From NCBI GenBank assembly GCA_902795255.1, contig CADBKS010000014.1, forward strand, positions 1 through 25,471: a stretch of DNA of 25,471 nucleotides, in the 5' to 3' direction. How positions within the stretch are numbered: the stretch's first letter is position 1; every line of letters begins with the position of its first letter. Of this stretch, positions 6,134 through 13,734 are shown piece by piece. Below the pieces are notes generated by a model that did no database searches, had not been told where the DNA came from, and saw nothing but the letters and a program-made list of their open reading frames with translations. Both the position numbers and the translations under genes were made by a program. The stretch comes from an uncultured Chloroflexota bacterium. GTDB taxonomy: Bacteria > Chloroflexota > Anaerolineae > Anaerolineales > Anaerolineaceae.

Positions 6134-9100
6134 TCACGGCAGAATGAATTTGTTGATCCTGCCGTGTTCGGTATCCGTGACCCAGATGCTGCCGTCTGCG
6201 GCCATTGTGATGCCTGTGGGCATGCAGTAATGGTCGATATCCCCGCCATCGGCATTCCAGGTCCTTACGAGCGTGCCGTTCATATCGTACTGGTGGATCA
6301 GGCTCCCTTCAGGGTCTGTCAGGAAGATCGAACCTGAAGCGCTGCTGCCAGTGATATACGGTTTGTTATTGAGGGACTGTGTATACCATGCATTGACTTC
6401 AAAAACCAGCGTGACGCTGTCGATCGCGCTCTTTCCGGATACATCAAACACCTGGACCCGCTGATTCCACGTGTCCGCGATTGCCAGGTGTTCATCGTCC
6501 AGCAGGGCGATGCCGACAGGCTCGTCGAGCTCTCCCATGCCCATACCGGAGACACCGAATTTTCTGATGAAGTTCCCGTCTTCATCGTAGATCATGATCC
6601 GTTTATACCCCGTATCACAGACGTAAACGGTATCTTTCGAGTCGATTGCGATTGCGCGCGGTCCGTAAAATCCGCGGGCGTCGGACGGATCGTTCGCGCG
6701 CCATTCCGTGATGAAATTGCCGTCTGCGTCACATTTCACGATCCGGTTATTCCAGGTGTCGGCAATGTAAACATTATCCTTTGAGTCTAAGGCGATTCCC
6801 CAGGGCTCAAAGAACTGAATGCCATTGGCGCTGTTCCATTGGCCGAGATAACTGCCGTCTGCATCAAAGTACTGTACCCGGTTGTTCCCGGAATCCAGCA
6901 CGTAAATACGGGACCCGTCTGAGGAGAGGGCGAGATTTCTCGGACGCTGGAATTGCCCGTCGCCGCTTCCTGTTGTACCGATGCTCATAACCGGGTCAAG
7001 CTGTGTGAATTTGGCCTCCTCGTCATCCACGGTGTATTCCGGGATGCCTGCGGCGATTTCACCGCTGCCAAGGGTCCACATGCGGTTCATCAGGTCCTTC
7101 CGGATATACATGACCATCCGTGAACTTGGCTCCCAGGTTTCGGCTGTAAGGCTCGTTTTCCCGGTAACAGCAGCGTATTGAGAATAATCGCGGTCAAGCC
7201 ATATCTTGAACAGTGCGGAGCGCATCGAAGGATTGCTCAGGGAATCAAAGATCCGTTTCGGCGTAAGGTTGAAATAGTCCTGATTCGGCCACCACAAACG
7301 AATGAACTCATACCGGTAGTAACCGTCTTTTACGATCGGTTCCAGACGGGATTCCTTTGAGGTGTTTGCAGCGATGATGTCGTAGCTGCGCAGGTCACGG
7401 GTGGGGTTTTCATCGCCGAAATATTTTTTATTTGTGTAATCACGCAAATACCACCAGAACGGGTAGTTAACGTCGTTGTCATATGCAACCGAGATCGCTT
7501 TGCCCTGCCCGGTGCGGGTCCCCATCTCCTCGATCATCTCGTACGCAACTTTTGAGCCCGGCCCGCCGTGAGCATAGGTCAGGAGCTCATTGGCGTAATC
7601 GTAGTTTATGAAGCTGGATACAAACGCCGTACGGGTCTGCAGCGTGATAAAGACGATCATGATGCAGAGAGAAAAAACTTCGAGCACGGTCGATCCGCGC
7701 CAGTTTTTCCAGCTGCTGCGTACCATGAGGATGCCGGTAAGAAGGAAAAGCAGTACGGTGACCAGCCGGAAAGTGGACCGGAGCTGTTCGATGTCTTTCC
7801 CGGAAAACGGCCGCGGGATGCTGTTCAGCGAAGCTGCTGTACCGCAAAGGGCGAAAATCGTTATGACCAGTCCAAGCAGTCCGAATAAGCCTTTCTTTGA
7901 AAACAGTTTCCTCCACGGGAGCACTTCGGTAAGGTACCCCATTCCCCAGGCCGCGGACAGAGCCAGCGGCATTGCGATATGAACGGTCAGCCAGGGCATT
8001 TTTTCTCCGGCGATCGAATATGCGATCAGTGATGAGATGCCCCAGTAGATCAGGAAGAGCAGGACCGGTATTTGTTTCTCTTTCTGAGGGACAGGTGAGG
8101 CGGCCGGTTCGGCTGTTTCTTCTGTGGTCAATGCGTCGGATGCTTCAGTATCCACCGGGTTTTCATCAGCAGATTCGGGAATAAGGATGATCTCATCTTC
8201 GGGAGATTCGGAAAGCATTTCGCCCGGAACGGTCCAGAATTTCCGCTTTTTAATAGCGATGGCCAGCGCCAGGATCGTCCCGGCAATGGCTGCGAATTCA
8301 TAGACGGGCAGCTGGATCAGGGCATAGTAATAAATGGGCTGACCACCGCGCTGAACGTTCTGTTGCGAGAGCCAGTATCCCAGTGATCCGATGATGCCGG
8401 TGAAAAATCCGTGCATATTGCTGAAGACCGTGGTGTAGAAGAACACGAAGATCATGTAAAAGGCAGCAGCGCTCTTCAGGAATACCCTGCGGTTCCACCA
8501 GATCCCGAGGGCAAAGGAAAGGATCACAAAAATAACGAGGACCGCTCCGGTATGCATGATGCCGGACGCGCTGTAGTCAAGCGGGTCCCAGCCGAGCATG
8601 GCGACCGGAAAAGCTGCCAGCTGCGGAAGGATCAGTGCACCTAAAAAGGCGATCAGATTGAAGGCCGGGGAGGTGCGGATCACGCTCCAGCTGAGTGCGC
8701 GGACGGTGAAAATGATCAGAACAATGATCCCGAGTATTCCCAATCCGCCGAGGATCAGCGTGAGAAGCGGTGTTTCTCCGCTGCCACCCATAATAAAGCT
8801 GACCAGCACAGCGCCGAGGAGCATCAGGAGCGAAAGCAGAAAAATCGTTGCCGCGTCAGCCCGTTTTTTTGTGGATTCCCACGGCATTTTCCAGAGTTCC
8901 CGCAGGAACATAAAACCGCAGAAAAGAAGGAACTGGGCAGAATAAATATAGGCGACTTCTTTCGTGGCGAACTGGAGCGCCGTCGTCACGGCGAGAATAT
9001 ACAGGGATTTATCATCCCGCTTGTCGTAATATCGGAAGAAGGCGTAAAAGGTCAGTACCGCAAAAAGCTCAATAAAAGCTTCGTTGCGTGTATAACGCCC

Positions 9101-9529
9101 GTAATACAGAATATAGGGAGATACCAGGAAGAACAATCCTCCGAATAGTGCTCCGATCCTTCCCAGATAGCGCCGAAAAGCAAACAAAACAAAAATCACC
9201 GCACAGAGGCTGAAAATTGCGGCCGGGACACGGGATGAGAAATCGCTGTCACCCAGAACGAAATAGGAAAGTGCCAGCATATGGAACTGGAACGGCCCGT
9301 GGGTTACCGGGTTGTGAGCATAACCATTCCCCTGGTAAAGGCTGTATGCCGGGGTGACATGATTGATCTCATCATGTGACATCACTCTTGCACCGATCAT
9401 GATGAAGCGGCTGAGAACAGCCAGAATAATGATCAGGCTCAGGATCAGTTTCTCCCATGAAAAGAGCGGAAAAGCCGGAAAAACAGGTTTGTCCAGCCAG
9501 GCGATCTTACTGTTTTTGTTATCGTTCAT
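6134..9529 (-). CDS. Polytopic GT39-like membrane protein (TIGR03663/Agl23-like) fused to a C-terminal NHL beta-propeller
   Basis: An 1131-residue protein in two parts. Residues about 25-690 carry many hydrophobic segments and look like the ArnT/PMT (GT39, GT-C fold) class. The first extracytoplasmic loop holds MSHDEINH, with the Asp53-Glu54 pair typical of metal-dependent GT-C enzymes. An acidic, low-complexity loop lies at about 436-482. The C-terminal part (about 840-1131) has NHL-type blades, recognised by repeated strings such as RPRNLALSSDG, EPWGIALDSKDNVYIADTW, GPRAIAIDSKDTVYVCDTG and PTGITMAADGSIWVTDTEHG. About six blades can be counted. The family with this N-terminal part is named TIGR03663 and is described as flippase-associated; its reaction is not established. 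I infer surface glycan or lipid-linked sugar handling. The ATG at 9529 has GAGGA 9 nt upstream. It lies 34 bp after the PBP-like gene, so the two are probably co-transcribed. Confidence 0.85.
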   Translation of the reverse strand: MNDNKNSKIAWLDKPVFPAFPLFSWEKLILSLIIILAVLSRFIMIGARVMSHDEINHVTPAYSLYQGNGYAHNPVTHGPFQFHMLALSYFVLGDSDFSSRVPAAIFSLCAVIFVLFAFRRYLGRIGALFGGLFFLVSPYILYYGRYTRNEAFIELFAVLTFYAFFRYYDKRDDKSLYILAVTTALQFATKEVAYIYSAQFLLFCGFMFLRELWKMPWESTKKRADAATIFLLSLLMLLGAVLVSFIMGGSGETPLLTLILGGLGILGIIVLIIFTVRALSWSVIRTSPAFNLIAFLGALILPQLAAFPVAMLGWDPLDYSASGIMHTGAVLVIFVILSFALGIWWNRRVFLKSAAAFYMIFVFFYTTVFSNMHGFFTGIIGSLGYWLSQQNVQRGGQPIYYYALIQLPVYEFAAIAGTILALAIAIKKRKFWTVPGEMLSESPEDEIILIPESADENPVDTEASDALTTEETAEPAASPVPQKEKQIPVLLFLIYWGISSLIAYSIAGEKMPWLTVHIAMPLALSAAWGMGYLTEVLPWRKLFSKKGLFGLLGLVITIFALCGTAASLNSIPRPFSGKDIEQLRSTFRLVTVLLFLLTGILMVRSSWKNWRGSTVLEVFSLCIMIVFITLQTRTAFVSSFINYDYANELLTYAHGGPGSKVAYEMIEEMGTRTGQGKAISVAYDNDVNYPFWWYLRDYTNKKYFGDENPTRDLRSYDIIAANTSKESRLEPIVKDGYYRYEFIRLWWPNQDYFNLTPKRIFDSLSNPSMRSALFKIWLDRDYSQYAAVTGKTSLTAETWEPSSRMVMYIRKDLMNRMWTLGSGEIAAGIPEYTVDDEEAKFTQLDPVMSIGTTGSGDGQFQRPRNLALSSDGSRIYVLDSGNNRVQYFDADGSYLGQWNSANGIQFFEPWGIALDSKDNVYIADTWNNRIVKCDADGNFITEWRANDPSDARGFYGPRAIAIDSKDTVYVCDTGYKRIMIYDEDGNFIRKFGVSGMGMGELDEPVGIALLDDEHLAIADTWNQRVQVFDVSGKSAIDSVTLVFEVNAWYTQSLNNKPYITGSSASGSIFLTDPEGSLIHQYDMNGTLVRTWNADGGDIDHYCMPTGITMAADGSIWVTDTEHGRINKFILP

Positions 9530-9563
9530 AAAAGTTCATCCTCAGACAATAAATTTGATGGTA

Positions 9564-11045
9564 TTAGTTTGTGCCCTGATTGAAATACTGATAGACCGCA
9601 TTTGAGATCTGTGATGCCATCAGGTTGGTCGGATCGAAGACCAGCTGGTTCGGGTGATAGAAAAACATCACAAACGCATAGGTCGCCTTGGGCGTATAAA
9701 CGATCCCTGCGTCACTGATGTTGTGGATCAGCCCGTCTCTTTCCAGGATCCATCCGTGTTTATGTGCTACCCGGACGGATTCTGGGATCCCCGCTTCCAG
9801 CAGGACAGCGGTCTTATTCTTTGACATTTCCTCGATCATCGTTGTACATTCGGTCTGCGTCAGGCGGTCTCCGTAATAGGCCTTCAGGCTTCCGCCGTTG
9901 TAGACCGAACACAGATAAAGGTCGTCCAGCATCATCCCCATGTCGATCGCGGTCGTCTGATTATATGCGTCGGGGTCGGTCGTTACATCCGACCGTGTAT
10001 TGGCTGCCGTGCTGTGCCGGGTGAGCAAGGGTGCTCCCGTATAGAAAAGGCCGCCGAGAAAGGTATTGCTGTATCCCAGGTTCTTCAGGTCTTCCGTGAA
10101 GATATTCGGGGCCAGGTTCCCGCTGATCGCCTGGAGAAGCTCGTCCGCGGGGGAATTCTCCGAGATTTCGATCATCAGTTCCAGGCTTCTCTGCATGGAT
10201 TCCGGAAGCGGCAGGTCCCGGTTGGCATAGGTGTAGATCATGATCGGGACCTTGATCGTACTTGCGGCTGTGAAGGATACGCCGGTCGGAATGCTCTGCA
10301 TATCGGAAAAGGCAATGCTGATCTCATTTCTGCGCTCGAGATCGAGAATATAAAACTCGGCGACGCCGTCGAATTCGTTTTGCTGCAGGATCTGGCGGAT
10401 CATATATTCAAGGCTGATCGAAGATGCCTGCGGCGGGGATGTCCGGTTGAACGGAAGGGATACACGGCGCTGGCTGGAGGACCGAAGCGCCTGCTGGATC
10501 AGCGTAATGGAGCGGTTGATATCCAGTTCCCGTCCGGATTCACCCTGCGTGAACCCTACCGTTCCCTGGATCGGGACAGGCGCCTTGGCGGTCTGATCGT
10601 ATCTGGGGACGATTTCATTGACCAGGTAATCACGGAGACGTTCTTCTGAAATCGTTGCGGAAAGCGGAACCGGCTGCGGGGTCGGCAGGGAATTCCAGAT
10701 GTAGTTCCAGAAGTCTTCCCAGAACCCGCGGCGGATACGCTGAATATCGGCTGCGGCCAGCATCGTCTCCAGGTTGAGCGAGAAACCGATCGAAGAGGGA
10801 CTTACCTGGATCACCGCATCACCGTAAACCAGTTCGATCGGGATCCCGTATGCGCGGATCAGGCGTTCTGCTGCTTCTGTCGAGTTCAATCCGCCGACGG
10901 GGATATCGCCGATTGTCAGGTCCAGCGGATAATTTGAGCGCATTTGACTGTATCGGATCAATTGAAAGCCCGTCAGCATCACTGCCAGAAAAATCAGCCC
11001 CAATGAGACCCAGGATAAAATTGCGATTGTGTTTTGTCTTTTCAT
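9564..11045 (-). CDS. Membrane-anchored serine hydrolase of the PBP/class A beta-lactamase fold
   Basis: A 493-residue protein. An N-terminal signal anchor (about 8-30) is followed by a region with a YoaR/VanW-type domain look (about 40-200, with DIPVGGLNSTEAAERL). A serine beta-lactamase-like domain (about 210-490) follows. The SxxK tetrad is STIK (Ser262, Lys265), the SDN-like motif is SEN (295-297), and the KTG-like triad is KHG (429-431). The Omega-loop Glu that deacylates class A beta-lactamases is not evident; that stretch reads NTRSDVTTDPDAYNQTT. This argues for a cell-wall-related or regulatory acyl-serine protein rather than antibiotic resistance, but the activity is unproven. The ATG at 11045 has a weak AGGA site 11 nt upstream. 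It is first in a two-gene unit with the GT39-like/NHL gene. Confidence 0.83.
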   Translation of the reverse strand: MKRQNTIAILSWVSLGLIFLAVMLTGFQLIRYSQMRSNYPLDLTIGDIPVGGLNSTEAAERLIRAYGIPIELVYGDAVIQVSPSSIGFSLNLETMLAAADIQRIRRGFWEDFWNYIWNSLPTPQPVPLSATISEERLRDYLVNEIVPRYDQTAKAPVPIQGTVGFTQGESGRELDINRSITLIQQALRSSSQRRVSLPFNRTSPPQASSISLEYMIRQILQQNEFDGVAEFYILDLERRNEISIAFSDMQSIPTGVSFTAASTIKVPIMIYTYANRDLPLPESMQRSLELMIEISENSPADELLQAISGNLAPNIFTEDLKNLGYSNTFLGGLFYTGAPLLTRHSTAANTRSDVTTDPDAYNQTTAIDMGMMLDDLYLCSVYNGGSLKAYYGDRLTQTECTTMIEEMSKNKTAVLLEAGIPESVRVAHKHGWILERDGLIHNISDAGIVYTPKATYAFVMFFYHPNQLVFDPTNLMASQISNAVYQYFNQGTN

Positions 11046-11058
11046 AAGTTAAGCGGTC

Positions 11059-11102
11059 CTACCATTTTGTAATATAACCGCATTATTAATTCTACCATTT
11101 TG
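11059..11102 (-). promoter_or_regulatory. 11-bp direct repeat bracketing the putative -10 of the PBP-like gene (operator candidate)
   Basis: CTACCATTTTG occurs at 11059-11069 and again at 11092-11102, 33 bp apart start to start, about three helical turns. On the minus strand the sequence between them holds TATATT (11076-11071), a possible -10. The distal copy lies where a -35 would be. The proximal copy covers the expected start site and runs into the AGGA ribosome site. That is a typical repressor layout. The -10 itself is only a moderate match, and no regulator can be assigned. Confidence 0.45.
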
Positions 11103-11201
11103 GCAGGAAAAAATATAATTTGGTATATCACATTTGACATGATTAATTGCATTTAACCTGCACTGGAATGAGCTGGGTTGTGTAAAATAATCGACATTAT
11201 T

Positions 11202-11230
11202 TTGTCATATTACGGAAAAAACTGTATAAT
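11202..11230 (+). promoter_or_regulatory. Sigma70-type promoter of the recombinase-like gene
   Basis: TTGTCA (11202-11207) and a perfect TATAAT (11225-11230) are separated by 17 bp. The leader to the ATG at 11313 would be about 75 nt and very A/T rich. The whole 267-bp divergent intergenic region is clearly richer in A/T than its surroundings. Confidence 0.75.
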
Positions 11231-11312
11231 ATTTGTCGGTTGATTTTTATTTTTTGAATTATTATTAAAAAAGTCAATTATTAGAAAACATATTATTGAT
11301 GAAGGGTGGTTC

Positions 11313-12242
11313 ATGGAAAATAATATAGGGGTTTCGAATCAGTTTATTAATGCTGATACCACTTTCCCCGCGGTGATCCGCACGTGGGAAGGGTATCTTG
11401 TTGACCAGAATAAATCGATTTATACAATCAAAGCGTTCAAAGGGGACATCCAGCTGTTCGCATCATATTTCTCACCGGATAAAACCATTGGTTCGGTTAC
11501 AACGAAAGATATCAGCAATTTTCTGGATTGGATGAACAATGAACGGCAGGTTCCCTGCAGCCCGAAAACGAATTCCAGACGGATCACATCGATCAAATCC
11601 TTTTTCAAGTGGCTGCATACCTTTGGCGTGATCGAAGATGACCCGGCTGCCGCGATCACCCAGCAGGCAGTGCTCTCACCGCTTCCGGAGATCCTTACGA
11701 AGGAAGAGTATGAACGGGTTTTAGCCGCCGCTGACGCCTATCGAACAAAGAAGAAGCCTGATGCGAGAAACGCGCTGCTTTTCCGTCTGCTGATCTCCAC
11801 CGGCATCAAAAAGAGCGAGACGCTCGGTATTTCCAAGAACCATATTGAACGTGAGAAACCGGAAGAACCCCGGCTCTTTATCCGTTATGCGAACGGTACG
11901 AACCATGCAAAAGAGCGCACGATCGCTTTGCCGGCTTCGATCCTTCCCGTTCTGGATGAATATCTTGAACAATATAAACCCGCTGATAAGATTTTCCCCT
12001 GGTCACCGCGCAGACTTGAATACCTTCTGGAAGATCTCAGCCGGGATGCGGAATTGACCAAACATCTTTCCTTCGCGATGTGCCGCTGGACCTGTTTCGT
12101 GAAAGACTACGTGGAAGAAGTTCCGATGGATGTGATCCGCTCCAAGATGGGCGTATCACAGGTGCAGTGGCGGGATATCTATAATAAGCTGAAGGTCCTG
12201 ACCCCCATTTATAAGGGCGAAAAAACAGCGGATCAGGACTGA
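11313..12242 (+). CDS. Tyrosine-recombinase-fold protein with degenerate active site
   Basis: A 309-residue protein with the XerC/D layout: an N-terminal SAM-like core-binding domain (about 18-112) and a C-terminal catalytic-fold domain (about 125-298). Aligned by eye with the family motifs, box I, usually TGLRxSE, reads TGIKKSE, so the first catalytic Arg is Lys166. The beta-hairpin Lys is kept (Lys200 in HAKERTIAL). Box II, usually HxLRHT, reads AMCRWT, so His becomes Ala255, the second Arg is kept (Arg258) and the next His is Trp259. The GHS motif reads GVS (Val281), and the nucleophile Tyr appears kept as Tyr290 in DIYNKL. At least Arg I and two His positions are changed, so strand exchange is doubtful. 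It may be a DNA-binding or architectural protein. The ATG at 11313 follows AAGGGTGG. No attachment-site repeats or integrated element are seen nearby. Confidence 0.85.
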   Translation: MENNIGVSNQFINADTTFPAVIRTWEGYLVDQNKSIYTIKAFKGDIQLFASYFSPDKTIGSVTTKDISNFLDWMNNERQVPCSPKTNSRRITSIKSFFKWLHTFGVIEDDPAAAITQQAVLSPLPEILTKEEYERVLAAADAYRTKKKPDARNALLFRLLISTGIKKSETLGISKNHIEREKPEEPRLFIRYANGTNHAKERTIALPASILPVLDEYLEQYKPADKIFPWSPRRLEYLLEDLSRDAELTKHLSFAMCRWTCFVKDYVEEVPMDVIRSKMGVSQVQWRDIYNKLKVLTPIYKGEKTADQD

Positions 12243-12268
12243 AAAAGCGCTTTCCGCTGTGATCTGTG

Positions 12269-12306
12269 AAGAAAACTTCCTCATTTTTGAGGAAGTTTTC
12301 TTTTCC
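12269..12306. terminator. Strong bidirectional intrinsic terminator
   Basis: A perfect 14-bp stem, AAGAAAACTTCCTC (12269-12282) with GAGGAAGTTTTCTT (12289-12302), with loop ATTTTT. T runs follow in + direction, and A runs (T on the other strand) flank the left arm. It lies between the convergent recombinase-like gene and the DtxR/MntR-type gene and probably serves both. Confidence 0.92.
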
Positions 12307-12313
12307 GGATGTA

Positions 12314-12688
12314 TCAGATGTAATTGCCTTCTGTTACGGCTGTTTTCAGCTTTTCGAATGAATCCTGGCTGATCACATGCTCAATACGGCAGGCCTCTTT
12401 CACCGCCGTTGTCTCATCAACGCCGAGTTTCATCAGAACCTGGCTGAGGACGATGTGGCGCTCGTAGATCCTTTCTGCGATTTCCTGTCCTGCAGGTGTC
12501 AGGTCAATCTCATGCCCTTCGCTGATTTCGATCAGTCCGTCTTCGCGCAGTTTTTTCATCGCGATGCTTACGCTCGGCTTGGAAAAGTTCATTTCCCTTG
12601 CGATATCGATCGAGCGGACCGCACCCTTTTTCCGTTTCAGGACAAGGATCATTTCGAGATAGTCTTCTGCAGATTCATGAATTTTCAT
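12314..12688 (-). CDS. DtxR/MntR-family metal-dependent transcriptional regulator
   Basis: A short (124 residue) member with an N-terminal winged helix (about 1-62, including IDIAREMNFSKPSVSIAMKKLREDGLIE) and a metal-binding dimerisation domain, without the SH3-like third domain. By comparison with B. subtilis MntR, the ligand positions are Asp9 and Glu12 (EDYLEM), His of ERH in the linker helix, and the CRIEH string. There the position equal to MntR Glu99 is Cys, as in DtxR, while the Asp in helix 1 is as in MntR. Mn2+ or Fe2+ is likely; which one is not settled. I chose ATG 12688 because the GGGAGG site (12702-12697) is 8 nt before it but only 2 nt before the ATG at 12694. No metal transporter is adjacent. 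Confidence 0.88.
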   Translation of the reverse strand: MKIHESAEDYLEMILVLKRKKGAVRSIDIAREMNFSKPSVSIAMKKLREDGLIEISEGHEIDLTPAGQEIAERIYERHIVLSQVLMKLGVDETTAVKEACRIEHVISQDSFEKLKTAVTEGNYI

Positions 12689-12739
12689 AAGCATAACCTC
12701 CCGCTTTGAATATAGTCTGAATCTTATTAGGTTTCATCA

Positions 12740-12769
12740 ATTATAAGCGATTTTTCCCAAAATACTCAA
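12740..12769 (-). promoter_or_regulatory. Promoter of the DtxR/MntR-type gene
   Basis: On the minus strand TTGAGT (12769-12764) and TATAAT (12745-12740) are 18 bp apart, directly after the stop of the HAD-like gene. Just downstream, near 12724-12739, the + strand reads ATTAGGTTTCATCAA. This contains a TTAGGT half-site similar to one arm of DtxR-type operators, so self-regulation is possible but weakly supported. Confidence 0.6.
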
Positions 12770-12770
12770 A

Positions 12771-13667
12771 TTATTTCTGCCATGGCGGAACTTCCGGCAG
12801 CAGCGCTTCGAATTCGCGGATCAGTTTGTCTTCGTATGCACCGGCAAAAGTCCCCTCAAGGAACTTTTTGTATCCTTCGCTGTAGAATCGGTCCCAGGAG
12901 TCGGCTTCGTATCCGGGGTTGATCGGGAAGAACAGCGCCCCTGCTGACCGTGCGGCCGCGAGGTCGCCGGGCGCGTCGCCCATCATCAGCATATGGTCTT
13001 TCGGATATTTCCCGACCGCGGTCATCTGAAGGATCTGTTCTTTTGTCCCGACTTCCTGACCGCAGAGCAGGTCCACATCGTCAAGGATCCCTGCGAAGGT
13101 CCACTCTCTCGCCAGATCGACATTGCGGGTCGCGGAAACGCATGCCAGGTCCGCTTCCGGAGCCAGTGCGAGCATACTCGGTTTAACGGGAGTGAAGGGC
13201 ATCATGCCGTGAACGATGCGCTCGATTGCGGCATTCACATCCGATGACCATTGCACACCGATCTGCAGATCCGGCTCGTGATGATCTTTCATGTATGAAA
13301 ACAGGCCCGCGTCGCTGAGCTTTGCCCCGCTTTCCACGAATCCGCGGATGCCATCCACCGGCATGACTTCGAATCCGCGCCGTTTGACTTCCGGATGCTC
13401 CCGAAGCAGGTCCAATGTGCGGACGATATTTTTCCAGCGGTTCAGGCCGCGCCATTTTGAATACAGATTGACGAACTCATGAACTTCCCGTGCATAACGG
13501 GAAACGGTCTGGAGCCGCCACGCATTGACCGTATTGGGGATGAAGCATTCCTTATGTTTGATCTCCATGGCGTCAAATACGCACCCGTCCGAATCGATCC
13601 CGACGAAGAAATCCTTCTTTGCCTTGAAATCGATCATTTCCTGATTGTTTGTTACGATTTTTGCCAT
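12771..13667 (-). CDS. HAD-superfamily hydrolase of unknown substrate
   Basis: A 298-residue protein with all four HAD motifs: motif I VGIDSDGCVFD (Asp25 nucleophile, Asp27), motif II as CVSATRN, motif III Lys in VGTKEQ, and motif IV MLMMGDAPGDLAAA. A large cap-like insertion (about 30-165, rich in Trp, Arg and His) lies between motifs I and II, which makes it longer than the usual phosphoglycolate phosphatase type. Several conserved-looking strings (NAWRLQTVSRYAREVHEF, SKWRGLNRW) suggest a defined subfamily that I do not recognise. The ATG at 13667 has AAAGGA about 7 nt upstream. It lies 67 bp after the Gfo/Idh/MocA gene on the same strand with no terminator between, so the two may act on related sugar or polyol phosphates. 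That link is inferred from position only. Confidence 0.82.
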   Translation of the reverse strand: MAKIVTNNQEMIDFKAKKDFFVGIDSDGCVFDAMEIKHKECFIPNTVNAWRLQTVSRYAREVHEFVNLYSKWRGLNRWKNIVRTLDLLREHPEVKRRGFEVMPVDGIRGFVESGAKLSDAGLFSYMKDHHEPDLQIGVQWSSDVNAAIERIVHGMMPFTPVKPSMLALAPEADLACVSATRNVDLAREWTFAGILDDVDLLCGQEVGTKEQILQMTAVGKYPKDHMLMMGDAPGDLAAARSAGALFFPINPGYEADSWDRFYSEGYKKFLEGTFAGAYEDKLIREFEALLPEVPPWQK

Positions 13668-13734
13668 AGGTTTTTCCTTTGTTTATGCTTTTACAATGAT
13701 TATACAGATGATCCGGCCGGAAATCAAGTCCCGT

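Noticed and set aside
9564..11045. Antibiotic-resistance beta-lactamase
   Set aside because: The deacylation Glu is not evident, the motif triad is altered, and it is joined to an envelope gene.
11313..12242. Integrase marking a genomic island next to a tRNA
   Set aside because: The tRNA lies about 6 kb away with housekeeping genes between, no direct att repeats were seen, and the catalytic residues are degraded.
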